Positions 16,859 to 25,544 of a stretch of DNA of 64,000 nt are shown here, one piece after another; positions within the stretch are counted from its first letter, which is position 1; each line of letters starts with the position of its first letter. A program made the translations under genes and the position numbers. The notes below the pieces were generated by a model. It ran no database searches, was not told where the DNA came from, and saw only the letters and a list, made by a program, of their open reading frames with translations. The DNA is from UBA830 sp038146925 (GTDB taxonomy: Bacteria > Pseudomonadota > Alphaproteobacteria > MPNO01 > UBA830): contig JAYQSP010000010.1 in NCBI GenBank assembly GCA_038146925.1, positions 62,001-126,000 of the forward strand, given 5' to 3'.

Positions 16859-17724
16859 GACAGATCCTTCAGCCAGTCGGCGATGGCGATACCGATCTCG
16901 TCCGGCGAATCTTCCTGGATGAAATGGATGCCCTTCACGGTTACCTCGTCCTGATTGGGCCATTCGCGGCAGAAATCGCGCTGGCGGCCGACCAGAATGG
17001 CACCCGGCTCGGCATTGATGAAGAGTTTCGGTATGTCGGATTGTTTCAGCCAGTCGGCGTAATCCTGCACGATCGCCACCACGTCGGCGGGCGCGCCCCC
17101 GATGGGCAGTTCGCGCGGCCAGCTCAGCGTCGGCCGCCGGTCCTCGCCCGGAGTTTCGAACGGCCGGCGGTATTCCGCCATTTCTTCGTCCGTCAGGTCG
17201 CGCCTGACGGATTGCGGCAGGATCAGCTCGACGAAGGCGTTCTTTTCCAGCACCAGCGCGTCACCCGCCTCCGACCGCAGGCCGTTGAAGATGGGGCGCG
17301 ACGGTTCCGGCCAGTCGTCCCAGTTCATCGGGCAGACGATGGCTTCCATATAGGCGATGCCGGCGACCGCGTCGCGGTGCCGGTTGGCCCAGTCGAAGCC
17401 CAGCGCCGAGCCCCAGTCGTGCACCACCAGCGTCACCTTCTCGGTCACGCCGATATGGTCGAGCAGGGCGTCGAGGTAATCGCGGTGTTCGGCGAAGCGG
17501 TAGCTGTCGGGACCGGACTCGTCCAGCTTGGCGGAATCGCCCATGCCGATCAGGTCCGGCGCGATACAGCGGCCCATCTTCTTCACATGCGGGATCACGT
17601 TGCGCCACAGATAGGACGACGTCGGGTTGCCGTGCAGGAACACCACCGGATCGCCGGTGCCGCATTCGGCCCACGCCATGTCGCGTCCCCGGATGGTCGC
17701 GGTCTTTTTCTCCGTCCAGGTCAC
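16855..17724 (-). CDS. dhaA: Haloalkane dehalogenase (DhaA/LinB-like)
   Basis: A 289-residue alpha/beta hydrolase with the complete haloalkane dehalogenase (HLD-II) active site. The nucleophile is Asp103 and the halide-binding residue Trp104 in VVHDWGS; Asn33 in HGNPTSSYLW is the second halide ligand. The catalytic acid is Glu127 in AYMEAI and the base His267 in GIHFIQED. These enzymes convert halogenated alkanes to alcohols plus halide. It lies inside a coupled catabolic operon (SDR downstream, enoyl-CoA hydratase one base upstream), so the alcohol product could be routed to acyl-CoA intermediates. Natural substrates of the family are mostly unknown. Confidence 0.9.
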   Translation of the reverse strand: MTWTEKKTATIRGRDMAWAECGTGDPVVFLHGNPTSSYLWRNVIPHVKKMGRCIAPDLIGMGDSAKLDESGPDSYRFAEHRDYLDALLDHIGVTEKVTLVVHDWGSALGFDWANRHRDAVAGIAYMEAIVCPMNWDDWPEPSRPIFNGLRSEAGDALVLEKNAFVELILPQSVRRDLTDEEMAEYRRPFETPGEDRRPTLSWPRELPIGGAPADVVAIVQDYADWLKQSDIPKLFINAEPGAILVGRQRDFCREWPNQDEVTVKGIHFIQEDSPDEIGIAIADWLKDLS

Positions 17725-17725
17725 G

Positions 17726-18529
17726 TCAGCTGCCTTTGAAATCCGGCTTGCGCTTGTTGAGAAAGGCGTCGATGCCTTCCATCGCGTCGGCCGTTTTCGT
17801 CAGCGCGCCGATCGAGCGCGTCTCCCGGTCCATCTGGGTTTCCAGACCGGTGTCCCAGGTTTCCTGCAGCAGGCGCTTGGTGGCGCCATAGGCTTTCGTC
17901 GGGCCGGCGGCGAAGGCCTTTGCCTGTTGCATCGCGGCGTCCTGCAATTCGTCGTCCGGGACGACGCGGTCGATCACGCCCATCTCCCGGGCTTCCCCGG
18001 CGCTCAGCATCCGGTTGGTCAGCATCAGCTCCCTCGCCCGGCGCAGCCCCACCAGACGCGGCAGGAACCAGGTGGACGATCCGTCGGGCGACAGGCCCGC
18101 CGCCGTGTAGGCCAGGGTGAACTTCGTCGACTCGCCGGCGATGGCGTAATCGCACGCCGCCGCCAGGCTGAAACCGGCGCCGGCCGCCATGCCGTTGATC
18201 GCGCCGACCACCGGCGCGTCCATATGCGCCATGCGCGATACCGCGGCATGCAGCAGCCCGGTGATTTCCTTCAGCGCGGCGCCCAGATTGTCGCCCTGCG
18301 CGGAAAAGTATTTCAGGTCGCCGCCGGCGGAAAACATCGATCCCTCGCCGGTCAGCAGCACGGCGCGGATATCGTCGCGCTCGTCGCAGGCGATGGCGGC
18401 GTCGAACAGCTCGCGGCAGATATCGGGGTTGAAGGCGTTGGCCGCGTCCGGCCGGTTCAGCGCCAGCCGGGCGACGCCGTCCGCCACGTCGAAGGACAGA
18501 TTTTCGTATGACGGGGTTTCGTATGCCAC
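17726..18529 (-). CDS. Enoyl-CoA hydratase/isomerase family protein
   Basis: A 267-residue crotonase-fold enzyme. The oxyanion-hole motifs are GSMFSAGGDLKYF and NGMAAGAGFSLAAACDYAIA, and the helix FTLAYTAAGLSPDGSSTWFLPRLVG lacks an obvious pair of catalytic Glu, which may mean isomerase or other crotonase chemistry. GTG 18529 is chosen because GAAGGGAAC sits just upstream; the longer frame to 18607 runs into the divergent promoter. It is the first gene of the minus-strand catabolic operon, back to back with the acyl-CoA ligase. Confidence 0.87.
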   Translation of the reverse strand: MAYETPSYENLSFDVADGVARLALNRPDAANAFNPDICRELFDAAIACDERDDIRAVLLTGEGSMFSAGGDLKYFSAQGDNLGAALKEITGLLHAAVSRMAHMDAPVVGAINGMAAGAGFSLAAACDYAIAGESTKFTLAYTAAGLSPDGSSTWFLPRLVGLRRARELMLTNRMLSAGEAREMGVIDRVVPDDELQDAAMQQAKAFAAGPTKAYGATKRLLQETWDTGLETQMDRETRSIGALTKTADAMEGIDAFLNKRKPDFKGS

Positions 18530-18621
18530 GCTGGTTCCCTTCTTCCGATTGTCACGCGCCGTCCCCGGCGATAGTTTCGGTTTAAACGCAAAAATGCGGA
18601 CAATCAAAGGGAGGAACGCGG

Positions 18622-20247
18622 ATGCTTGGCCTGATGATGGACAAGCCGCTGCTGATTTCGTCGATCCTGGACCACGCGGCGAAATATCACGGCGGGACCG
18701 AAATCGTCTCGCGCACGGTCGAAGGGCCGCTCCACCGCTACACCTATGCCGCCGCCGCCGTCCGCGCGAAGAAACTGGCGCAGGCGCTGCGACGTCTCGG
18801 CATCGGCGATGGCGACCGGGTCGCCACGCTGGCGTGGAACGGATACCGGCATTTCGAGCTTTACTACGGCGTGTCGGGCATGGGCGCGGTGTGCCACATG
18901 GTCAACCCGCGGCTGTTTTCCGGCCAGATTTCCTACATCCTGAACCATGCCGAAGACAAAATCGTCTTCGCGGATCTGACCTTCGTGCAGCTGCTGGAAG
19001 AGATCGCGCCCGAAGCGGCCTTCGTCAAAGCCTTCGTCGTCATGACCGACGAAGCCAACATGCCCGACACGTCCCTGCCCAACGTCCATTGCTACGAGAC
19101 GCTGCTGGCGGCGGAAGACGGCGATTGCGAGTGGCCGCAATTCGACGAAAACACGGCGTCGTCCATGTGTTACTCCTCCGGCACGACCGGCAACCCCAAG
19201 GGGGTGCTGTATTCGCACCGTTCCACCGTGCTGCACGCCTGGGCCGCGGTGACGCCCGACATGCTGAACATCTCCGCCGCCGACGCGATCATGCCGGCGG
19301 TGCCGATGTTCCACGTCAACGCCTGGGGCATTCCCTACGCCGCGCCGATGGCCGGCGCCAAGCTGGTGCTGCCGGGCGCGGCGATGGACGGCGAAAGCAT
19401 TCACGGTCTGATCGACGGCGAAGGCGTCACCATTTCCGCCGGGGTGCCGACGGTGTGGCTCGGCCTGCTGGACTATCTGGACCGCAGCGGCGCGACGGTG
19501 GAAAAGTTCAAATACTGCGTCATCGGCGGTTCCGCCGCGCCGCGCGCGATGAGCGTCGCGATGGAGGAAAAATACGGCGTCCACGTGCTCCACGCCTGGG
19601 GCATGACCGAGATGTCGCCGCTGGGCACCGTCAACTGGCCGAAATACGGCATGGAAGGCCAATCCGACAAAGACCGCTACGACCGCCAGGTCAAGCAGGG
19701 TCGACCGTGCTACGGCGTCGACATGAAAATCGTGAACGACGCGAACGAAAACCTGCCGGAAGACGGCGCGGCGTTCGGCGAACTGAAAGTGCGCGGCCCC
19801 TGGGTGTGCAGCGAATATTTCAAGGGCGAGGGCGACAGCCACGATGCCGACGGCTGGTTCGCCACCGGCGACGTCGCGACCATCGATGCCGACGGCTACA
19901 TGCACGTCACCGACCGGTCGAAGGACGTCATCAAGTCGGGCGGCGAGTGGATCAGCTCGATCGAGCTCGAAAACATCGCCGTCGGCCATCCCGGCGTGTT
20001 CGAAGCCGCCGTCATCGGCGTCGCGCATCCCAAATGGGACGAACGCCCCCTGCTGGTGGCGGTCCGCAACGAAGGCAGCGATGTCACGGCCGAAGACCTG
20101 CTGAAGTTCTACGAGGGCAAGGTCGCCAAATGGTGGATCCCCGACGATGTCGCCTTCGTCGACGAACTGCCCCACACGGCGACCGGCAAGCTGCTGAAGA
20201 TGGATCTGCGGGACAAATTCGAGGGATACGCGCTGCCGGGGGCGTAG
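18622..20247 (+). CDS. Acyl-CoA synthetase (AMP-dependent ligase)
   Basis: A 541-residue ANL-superfamily ligase that activates a carboxylic acid to its CoA thioester. Motifs are the P-loop MCYSSGTTGNPKGVLYSH, A5 GWGMTEMSPLG-type segment (HAWGMTEMSPLG), A7 GWFATGDVATID, A8 DRSKDVIKSGGEWISSIELE and the catalytic Lys in PHTATGKLLKMDLR. Length and motifs fit medium/long-chain fatty-acid ligases (LvaE-like). It diverges from the catabolic operon with only about 90 bases between starts, suggesting shared control. It supplies the CoA ester for the minus-strand enzymes. Confidence 0.92.
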   Translation: MLGLMMDKPLLISSILDHAAKYHGGTEIVSRTVEGPLHRYTYAAAAVRAKKLAQALRRLGIGDGDRVATLAWNGYRHFELYYGVSGMGAVCHMVNPRLFSGQISYILNHAEDKIVFADLTFVQLLEEIAPEAAFVKAFVVMTDEANMPDTSLPNVHCYETLLAAEDGDCEWPQFDENTASSMCYSSGTTGNPKGVLYSHRSTVLHAWAAVTPDMLNISAADAIMPAVPMFHVNAWGIPYAAPMAGAKLVLPGAAMDGESIHGLIDGEGVTISAGVPTVWLGLLDYLDRSGATVEKFKYCVIGGSAAPRAMSVAMEEKYGVHVLHAWGMTEMSPLGTVNWPKYGMEGQSDKDRYDRQVKQGRPCYGVDMKIVNDANENLPEDGAAFGELKVRGPWVCSEYFKGEGDSHDADGWFATGDVATIDADGYMHVTDRSKDVIKSGGEWISSIELENIAVGHPGVFEAAVIGVAHPKWDERPLLVAVRNEGSDVTAEDLLKFYEGKVAKWWIPDDVAFVDELPHTATGKLLKMDLRDKFEGYALPGA

Positions 20248-20526
20248 GGCCCTGTGGGCAACTCCGATCTCCGTCACAAATTCATCATCGAACCGTCACC
20301 TGCCCGTCCCGCCTGCGGGCGATAACAATCTTGGTTGATCGGGGTGGGTAGGCATCACGCTCTGACGGAACGTTTGATGGCCGGTATGCGCGGTATTCCA
20401 TCCCCGTGGCCCGCCGCAATCCGGTTGCGTTCCACGCCCTGCTTCGATTGACCGAGCTGCATAGCGCGCTCCGCTGTTCCGCACCAGGAACGCGGAGACC
20501 GAGATGTGAGCCTCCCTGTGCACCTT
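20248..20526 (+). other. Gene-free structured stretch upstream of a strong terminator; possible small RNA or long 3' UTR
   Basis: No convincing protein gene is seen in this 280-base stretch; the longest short frames lack start signals. It contains a strong hairpin at 20469-20497 (CTCCGC-T-GTTCC, loop GCACCA, GGAAC-GCGGAG) and smaller stems such as GCAAtccggTTGC near 20410-20423. It is followed 30 bases later by an intrinsic terminator in the same orientation. A structured RNA ending at 20558 would fit, as would a long 3' UTR of the acyl-CoA ligase. I do not recognise it as 6S, tmRNA, SRP RNA or RNase P RNA. Confidence 0.35.
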
Positions 20527-20558
20527 GCCGGAGTTCGAAAGAACTCCGGCTTTTTTTT
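20527..20558 (+). terminator. Strong rho-independent terminator
   Basis: A perfect 10-bp stem (GCCGGAGTTC / GAACTCCGGC) with a GAAA tetraloop is followed by eight T residues at 20551-20558. It terminates plus-strand transcription, either of the acyl-CoA ligase or of a small RNA encoded just upstream, and separates it from the convergent hydrolase that ends at 20561. Confidence 0.93.
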
Positions 20559-20560
20559 AC

Positions 20561-21406
20561 CTAGCCCCGGCCCAGACCCTTCCCCGCCTCCACGTCGTCG
20601 AGGAATTCCTGCAGCACCGTGTTGAACAGTTCCGGTTCCTCCAGGTTCAGGACGTGGCCGGTATTGGGCAGCACGAACAGGCGCGATCCTGCGATCAGGC
20701 TTTTCATGAACAGGCCGGGGGCGAGGCAGCGCGCATCGTCGTCGCCGGTGACGATCATCGACGGCACCGGGATGGCGCGGATTTTGTCTTCCAGGTCCCA
20801 CAGGCCGGGGCGGGATGCCTGCACGCCGCGCTGGGTGAGGGCGGAGCCGATGTCGGAATGTTCCCGCAGCCGGGCGACGAACCCGGCCCAGCCGCGCGGG
20901 TCTTTCTGTTTGAAGGTCAGCCGGCCCGGCACGGTGACGTATTCCTCGGCAAAATCGGCGGCGCCGCGGGTTTCGAAATTCTCGGCGACCGCCAGCGACA
21001 GGTTGCGGAATTCCTCGCGCGTATCGGGTTCGGCGCCGTAGCCGCAGCCGCAGATCGTCAGCGACAGCGCCCGGTCGGGATAGGCCATGCCGAAATGCAG
21101 CGTCGCGAACCCGCCCATGGACAGCCCGACGATATGCGCCTTGTCGATGCCGAGATGGTCGAGAATGCTGCGCGCGTCGTCGCGGGCGATATCCTGCGAA
21201 TAGCTGGCCTCGTCCCCGGGCACGTCCGATCCCGGATAGCCGCGCGCCGAATAGACGATGCAGCGCCGCCGCCGGCTGAAATGGCTGACCTGCGGTTCCC
21301 ACGCCCGCCAGTCGCCGGCGAATTCGTGGATGAACAGGATCGGCGGGCCGTCGCCGGTTTCCTCGTAGTAAAGCTTTACCCCGTCGGCAGCAGTCGCGAA
21401 TGGCAT
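20561..21406 (-). CDS. Alpha/beta-fold hydrolase
   Basis: A 281-residue cytosolic hydrolase. The oxyanion region is LFIHEFAGDWRAWEPQ, with YSARGYPGSDVP, the nucleophile elbow VGLSMGGFATLHFG (Ser), the acid in VTGDDDARCL and the histidine in PNTGHVLNLEEPE. The general resemblance is to 3-oxoadipate enol-lactonase-like or haloperoxidase-like enzymes; the substrate is not identifiable. ATG 21406 is preceded by AAGGAGACC, a good ribosome-binding site. It is single-gene, convergent to the plus-strand terminator. Confidence 0.85.
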   Translation of the reverse strand: MPFATAADGVKLYYEETGDGPPILFIHEFAGDWRAWEPQVSHFSRRRRCIVYSARGYPGSDVPGDEASYSQDIARDDARSILDHLGIDKAHIVGLSMGGFATLHFGMAYPDRALSLTICGCGYGAEPDTREEFRNLSLAVAENFETRGAADFAEEYVTVPGRLTFKQKDPRGWAGFVARLREHSDIGSALTQRGVQASRPGLWDLEDKIRAIPVPSMIVTGDDDARCLAPGLFMKSLIAGSRLFVLPNTGHVLNLEEPELFNTVLQEFLDDVEAGKGLGRG

Positions 21407-21521
21407 TTACAGGTCTCCTTCTTTCTGCCGATTATGCGCATTCGCACACCGCACTGCCATAGCGGTTGCGCCCGCGCGTGGCGGATGGATAATGGCGCGC
21501 CCACTCACACACGGTTCGTTT

Positions 21522-22529
21522 ATGACCAGAATTCTCGTCACCGGCGGCGCCGGCTATATCGGCAGCCACACCTGCAAGGCGCTTAGCCAGGCCGGGATGG
21601 AGCCCGTGGTGTTCGACAATCTCGTCGGCGGGCACGACTGGGCCGTCAAATGGGGCGACCTGGAAGTCGGCGATCTGCTCGACCGCGATCGCATCGCGGC
21701 GGTCGTGAACCGCGTTCTTCCCGACGGCGTCATCCACTTCGCCAGCTTTGCCTATGTCGGCGAATCGGTGACCGATCCGGCGAAATACTGGCGCAACAAC
21801 GTGACCGGGGCGATAAACCTGCTGGATGCGCTGGTCGGATCGGACGCGCCGCCGGTCGTGTTCTCGTCCAGCTGCACGGTCTACGGCATGACCGATGCCG
21901 ATTTCATCGCGGAATCCGTGCCCGTGGCGCCGATCAATCCCTACGGCAATACCAAGCGCGCAATCGAGATCATGCTGAAGGATTACGAGGTCGCGACCGA
22001 TCTTCGCCATGTGGTGCTGCGTTACTTCAATGCCGCGGGCTGCGATGCCGACGGCGAGATCGGCGAAGTCCACGATCCCGAAACCCACCTGATCCCGCTG
22101 GCCATCGCCGCGGCCGCCGGCGACCGCGACGCGCTGAAGATTTTCGGCACCGACTATCCCACCGCCGACGGCACCTGCGTGCGCGATTACATCCATGTCA
22201 CCGATCTGGCCGACGCCCATGTCCGCGCGCTGCGGCATCTGCTGGACGGCGGCGCGTCCGACGTCTTCAACCTCGGCGCCGGCGACGGGTATTCCGTGCG
22301 CGAAGTGGTGGATGCCGTCGGCCGCGTCGTAGGCACGCCGGTTCCGGCGGAAGAGGACGCGCGGCGTCCAGGCGATCCGGCGCGGCTGGTGGCCGATGCG
22401 GCCCACGCGCGGGAAAAACTTGGCTGGGTGCCGGCGCATTCGTCGCTCGACAATATCGTCGCCACGGCGTGGAACTGGTACCAGGCGCAGACGCAGATCC
22501 TGTCCCGGCCCGGCGGCGGATCGGACTGA
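21522..22529 (+). CDS. galE: UDP-glucose 4-epimerase
   Basis: A 335-residue extended SDR interconverting UDP-glucose and UDP-galactose. Motifs are the NAD-binding VTGGAGYIGSHTCKAL, FASFAYVGESVTDP, the catalytic Ser region FSSSCTVYG, NPYGNTKRAIEIMLKDYE (YxxxK) and CVRDYIHVTDLADAHV. ATG 21522 begins directly at MTRILVTGG; the 21492 extension adds a non-conserved leader. It precedes the cobU gene by four bases. This places a cell-surface sugar gene in front of the cobinamide genes and suggests transcriptional read-through. Confidence 0.93.
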   Translation: MTRILVTGGAGYIGSHTCKALSQAGMEPVVFDNLVGGHDWAVKWGDLEVGDLLDRDRIAAVVNRVLPDGVIHFASFAYVGESVTDPAKYWRNNVTGAINLLDALVGSDAPPVVFSSSCTVYGMTDADFIAESVPVAPINPYGNTKRAIEIMLKDYEVATDLRHVVLRYFNAAGCDADGEIGEVHDPETHLIPLAIAAAAGDRDALKIFGTDYPTADGTCVRDYIHVTDLADAHVRALRHLLDGGASDVFNLGAGDGYSVREVVDAVGRVVGTPVPAEEDARRPGDPARLVADAAHAREKLGWVPAHSSLDNIVATAWNWYQAQTQILSRPGGGSD

Positions 22530-22533
22530 TCCC

Positions 22534-23061
22534 GTGCCGGCTGCGAAATCCACGCTGGTGCTTGGCGGCGCGTCGTCCGGCAAGAGCACCTATGCCGAGG
22601 AGCTGGCCCTGCAACTGCCCGGCGCGCCCGTTTATATCGCCACCGCGCAGGGCTTCGACGAGGAGATGATCGATAAGATCGCCGCCCACCGCCGCCGCCG
22701 CGGCGACGCCTGGACGACGGTCGAGGAACCCTACGATCTGCCCGCCGCCATCGTCGAACGCGGCGCCGCCGATACCGTGCTGCTGGTCGACTGTCTGACC
22801 CTGTGGCTGACCAACATCATGACGGTCGAACGGGATATCGCGGACGAAACCGATGCGCTCATCGCCGCCATCGCCCGCGTGCAGGGCCGTATCGTGCTGG
22901 TGTCGAACGAGCTCGGCCTCGGCCTCGTGCCCGGCGACGAACTCAGCCGCCACTTCCGCAATCTGCACGGCACGCTCAACCAGTCGGTCGCCGCTTCCGT
23001 CGACCGGGCGGTGTTCGTCGCCGCCGGTCTGCCGCTTGTTTTGAAAGGTGCATCGGGTTGA
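22534..23061 (+). CDS. cobU: Bifunctional adenosylcobinamide kinase / adenosylcobinamide-phosphate guanylyltransferase
   Basis: A 175-residue enzyme (CobU/CobP) that phosphorylates adenosylcobinamide and attaches GMP in nucleotide-loop assembly. The P-loop is LVLGGASSGKSTYAE; the conserved segments are YIATAQGFDEEM, IAAHRRRRGDAWTTVEEP, LLVDCLTLWLTNI and LVSNELGLGLVP. The start is GTG 22534, four bases after galE; the longer frame overlaps galE. The gene ends in TTGA overlap with the downstream decarboxylase. Confidence 0.93.
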   Translation: MPAAKSTLVLGGASSGKSTYAEELALQLPGAPVYIATAQGFDEEMIDKIAAHRRRRGDAWTTVEEPYDLPAAIVERGAADTVLLVDCLTLWLTNIMTVERDIADETDALIAAIARVQGRIVLVSNELGLGLVPGDELSRHFRNLHGTLNQSVAASVDRAVFVAAGLPLVLKGASG

Positions 23062-24044
23062 CCGGCGTCTATCACGGTGGCGATCTGACCGCGGCTTCGC
23101 AGGTTTTCGGCGAACCGGCGAATGGCTGGCTCGACCTCAGCACCGGCATCAATCCGCGGCCCTGGCCGGTCGCGGCGGCGGCACTGGACAGCCTGCACCG
23201 GTTGCCCGACAGCGGCCGGTTAGAGAGTTTGCGCCGGGCCGCCGCGCAGGCCTACGGCATCGGCGATCCGGCGCGTATCGCGTGCGGACCCGGTAGCCAG
23301 GCGCTGATCCAGTGGCTGCCGCGGCTGCGCGACCCGGGCCGCGTCGCCGTCGTCGCGCCCACCTATGGCGAACATGCGCCCGCCTGGCGGGCGGCCGGGC
23401 ATGACGTGTTTGAAACCGCCGCGCTTCCCGAAGCTGCCGATTGCGACGTCGCTGTGGTGACCCGGCCCAACAATCCGGACGGAGCGGTTGCGGATCGGGG
23501 CGATCTGACGCTCTTGGCATCCGCGCTGGCGGCCAGGGGCGGCCTGCTGGTGGTCGACGAAGCCTTCGCCGATCTCGACCCCGATCCGTCGGTTGCCGCC
23601 GCGATACCCGCCGGACTCGTCGCGTTGCGGTCGTTCGGCAAATTCTACGGCCTGCCGGGGCTGCGGCTCGGCTTTGCCGTGTCCGACGCCGGCATGTCGG
23701 CGCGTCTGGCGGCGGCGATGGGGCCATGGCCGGTGTCGTCCCTGGCGGCCGAGACCGGTTCGGCGGCGCTGGCGGATACGGCCTGGCAGACCGACACCCG
23801 GCAATGGTTGCGGCAATCGGCGGCCCGGCTCGATGGCCTGCTTGCAGATGCCGGGTTCGACATCGTCGGCGGCACCGACCTGTTCCGGCTGGCCGCGTCG
23901 GACGACGCCCCGGACATTCACGGCCGTCTCGGGCGCGCCGGGATTTATACCCGCCCTTTTCCCGATAACGCGCGCTGGCTGCGGTTCGGCCTGCCGGGCG
24001 GAGAGGGCGACTGGACCCGGCTGGAAAAGGCGCTGACGACATGA
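23058..24044 (+). CDS. cobC: Threonine-phosphate decarboxylase-like PLP enzyme (CobC/CobD type)
   Basis: A 328-residue class I aminotransferase-fold protein that provides (R)-1-amino-2-propanol phosphate, the linker of the nucleotide loop. Motifs are YHGGDL at the start, WLDLSTGINPRPWP, VTRPNNPDGAV, LVVDEAFADLDPD and the PLP-lysine region ALRSFGKFYGLPGLRLGFAVS. The probable start is TTG 23058, overlapping the cobU stop (TTGA). No ATG is available before the conserved YHGGDL, so the unusual start is well supported. Confidence 0.9.
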   Translation: MTGVYHGGDLTAASQVFGEPANGWLDLSTGINPRPWPVAAAALDSLHRLPDSGRLESLRRAAAQAYGIGDPARIACGPGSQALIQWLPRLRDPGRVAVVAPTYGEHAPAWRAAGHDVFETAALPEAADCDVAVVTRPNNPDGAVADRGDLTLLASALAARGGLLVVDEAFADLDPDPSVAAAIPAGLVALRSFGKFYGLPGLRLGFAVSDAGMSARLAAAMGPWPVSSLAAETGSAALADTAWQTDTRQWLRQSAARLDGLLADAGFDIVGGTDLFRLAASDDAPDIHGRLGRAGIYTRPFPDNARWLRFGLPGGEGDWTRLEKALTT

Positions 24045-24646
24045 CCGACACACCGACCGAATGGTGGCTGGTCCGCCACGCGCCGACCGTCAATCCCGAC
24101 AAGGCGGTCTATGGCGCGCTCGATTTCGATATTCACATGCCGCCGCCGGAAACCTTCCGGGCATTGTCCGAGAAACTGCCCGAGGACCCGGTCTGGATGA
24201 TTTCGCATCTGTCGCGCACCCGCAAAACGCTGGACGGCATTCTCGCCGCGCGCGGTCATGCGAACGCCGAAGTTCACGTCGAGGAACGGTTCGGGGAACA
24301 GAATTTCGGCGACTGGGAAGGCCGGCCCAGCGCCGACGTCTGGGCCGAAATCCGCGACGCCGAGAAATCATGGCCGGCCGATATCCGCCCGCCCGGCGGC
24401 GAGACGTTTTCGGAGGTCGCGGGCCGGGTGCACGAAGCGGCGCTTCACTGGTCGGAAAAATTGGCCGGCCGGTCGGTGGTGGCGGTCATCCATGCCGGCA
24501 GTATCCGCAGCTTCCTCTCCGCCGCGATGGGCGGATTGCCGGTGGCGGCGCTGTCCTATTCGGTGGAAACCCTGTCGGTCACGCGCTGCGATTACCTGGG
24601 CCCCGACAGCTGGCGGGTAAATTTCGTCAACCGGTTGGCGTGCTGA
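24041..24646 (+). CDS. Histidine phosphatase family protein, probable alpha-ribazole phosphatase
   Basis: A 201-residue phosphoglycerate-mutase-like phosphatase. The catalytic RHG-type motif is WWLVRHAPTVN (His), with SHLSRTRKT, the acid GEQNFGDWEG and the second His in VVAVIHAGSIRSF. Its ATGA overlap with cobC and location among loop-assembly genes suggest it dephosphorylates alpha-ribazole phosphate (Salmonella CobC function) or adenosylcobalamin phosphate. The N-terminal motif is RHA rather than RHG, a common variant. Confidence 0.85.
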   Translation: MTDTPTEWWLVRHAPTVNPDKAVYGALDFDIHMPPPETFRALSEKLPEDPVWMISHLSRTRKTLDGILAARGHANAEVHVEERFGEQNFGDWEGRPSADVWAEIRDAEKSWPADIRPPGGETFSEVAGRVHEAALHWSEKLAGRSVVAVIHAGSIRSFLSAAMGGLPVAALSYSVETLSVTRCDYLGPDSWRVNFVNRLAC

Positions 24647-24667
24647 CCCGGAGCGGGCCGGCCCCGC

Positions 24668-25441
24668 CTAGGGAGAGACCGTCACCGCGCCGGCGATGAC
24701 CGCCAGCGCGAACAGCTCCGCCGCCTGCTGCGACGCGCCGAGGACGTCGCCGGTATAGCCGCCCAGATTGCGACGGGCGAACCAGCCGATCAGGGCCGCC
24801 CCCAGCGCCGCCGCGACCACACATCCAAACCAGTCAGCGGGCGCGGCCAGCAGGGCGATCACGACGGCCAGCAGCAGCGCGCCGCCCCATCCGCCCGCGG
24901 CCGGGACGCCGGCGCCGGCGCCCAGACCCTCTTTCTTTGCGGGTTGGCTGAACGCCATCGCCATCGGCATCATCGCACGGCTGACGGCGCAGGCAGCGAC
25001 CAGCGCGCCCAGCACGAAGGCCGGGTCGCCGATCGCGCCGATGGCGGCGGCCCGCCCCGCCACCGAGACGATCAGCGCGATCGCGCCATAGGCGCCGATG
25101 CGGCTGTCCGACATGATTTCGAGCCGACTGTCCGGGGTCGATCCGCCCCAGATGCCGTCTGCCAGATCCGCCAACCCGTCTTCGTGCAGCCCGCCGGTCG
25201 CGACGATCAGCGCAAGGACGGCGAACAGCGCCGCGACCGCGACCGGCAGTTCCAGCAGATCGCACAGGATGTAGACCGCGCCGCCGACGGTTGCGACCAG
25301 AACGCCCGCCAGGGGGAAGGCCCACATGCCCGATGACAGCGGACGTTCCGCCGCCGCCGGCCAACCGGGTGCGGGAAACCGCGTCAGAAACACGACGCTG
25401 GCGTAAACATCTTTCAGCAGGCTCTTGTCCGACGCTGTCAT
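24668..25441 (-). CDS. cobS: Adenosylcobinamide-GDP ribazoletransferase (cobalamin synthase)
   Basis: A 257-residue integral membrane enzyme joining adenosylcobinamide-GDP and alpha-ribazole. Motifs are FLTRFPAPGW near the N-terminus, WAFPLAGVLVATVGG and the conserved TGGLHEDGLADLADG with Asp residues for metal, then SRIGAYGAIAL. There are six or so hydrophobic segments. It diverges from cobT, sharing an intergenic region of about 100 bases. Confidence 0.94.
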   Translation of the reverse strand: MTASDKSLLKDVYASVVFLTRFPAPGWPAAAERPLSSGMWAFPLAGVLVATVGGAVYILCDLLELPVAVAALFAVLALIVATGGLHEDGLADLADGIWGGSTPDSRLEIMSDSRIGAYGAIALIVSVAGRAAAIGAIGDPAFVLGALVAACAVSRAMMPMAMAFSQPAKKEGLGAGAGVPAAGGWGGALLLAVVIALLAAPADWFGCVVAAALGAALIGWFARRNLGGYTGDVLGASQQAAELFALAVIAGAVTVSP

Positions 25442-25544
25442 GCCGTCTCCGAAATGTTATCTGTGTAGGATAGCTACAATCGCACCGGCCGTTTCCCGGA
25501 CCAGGTGCCGCCTATTTCCACTCCACGCCAGCGGAGACACGATT

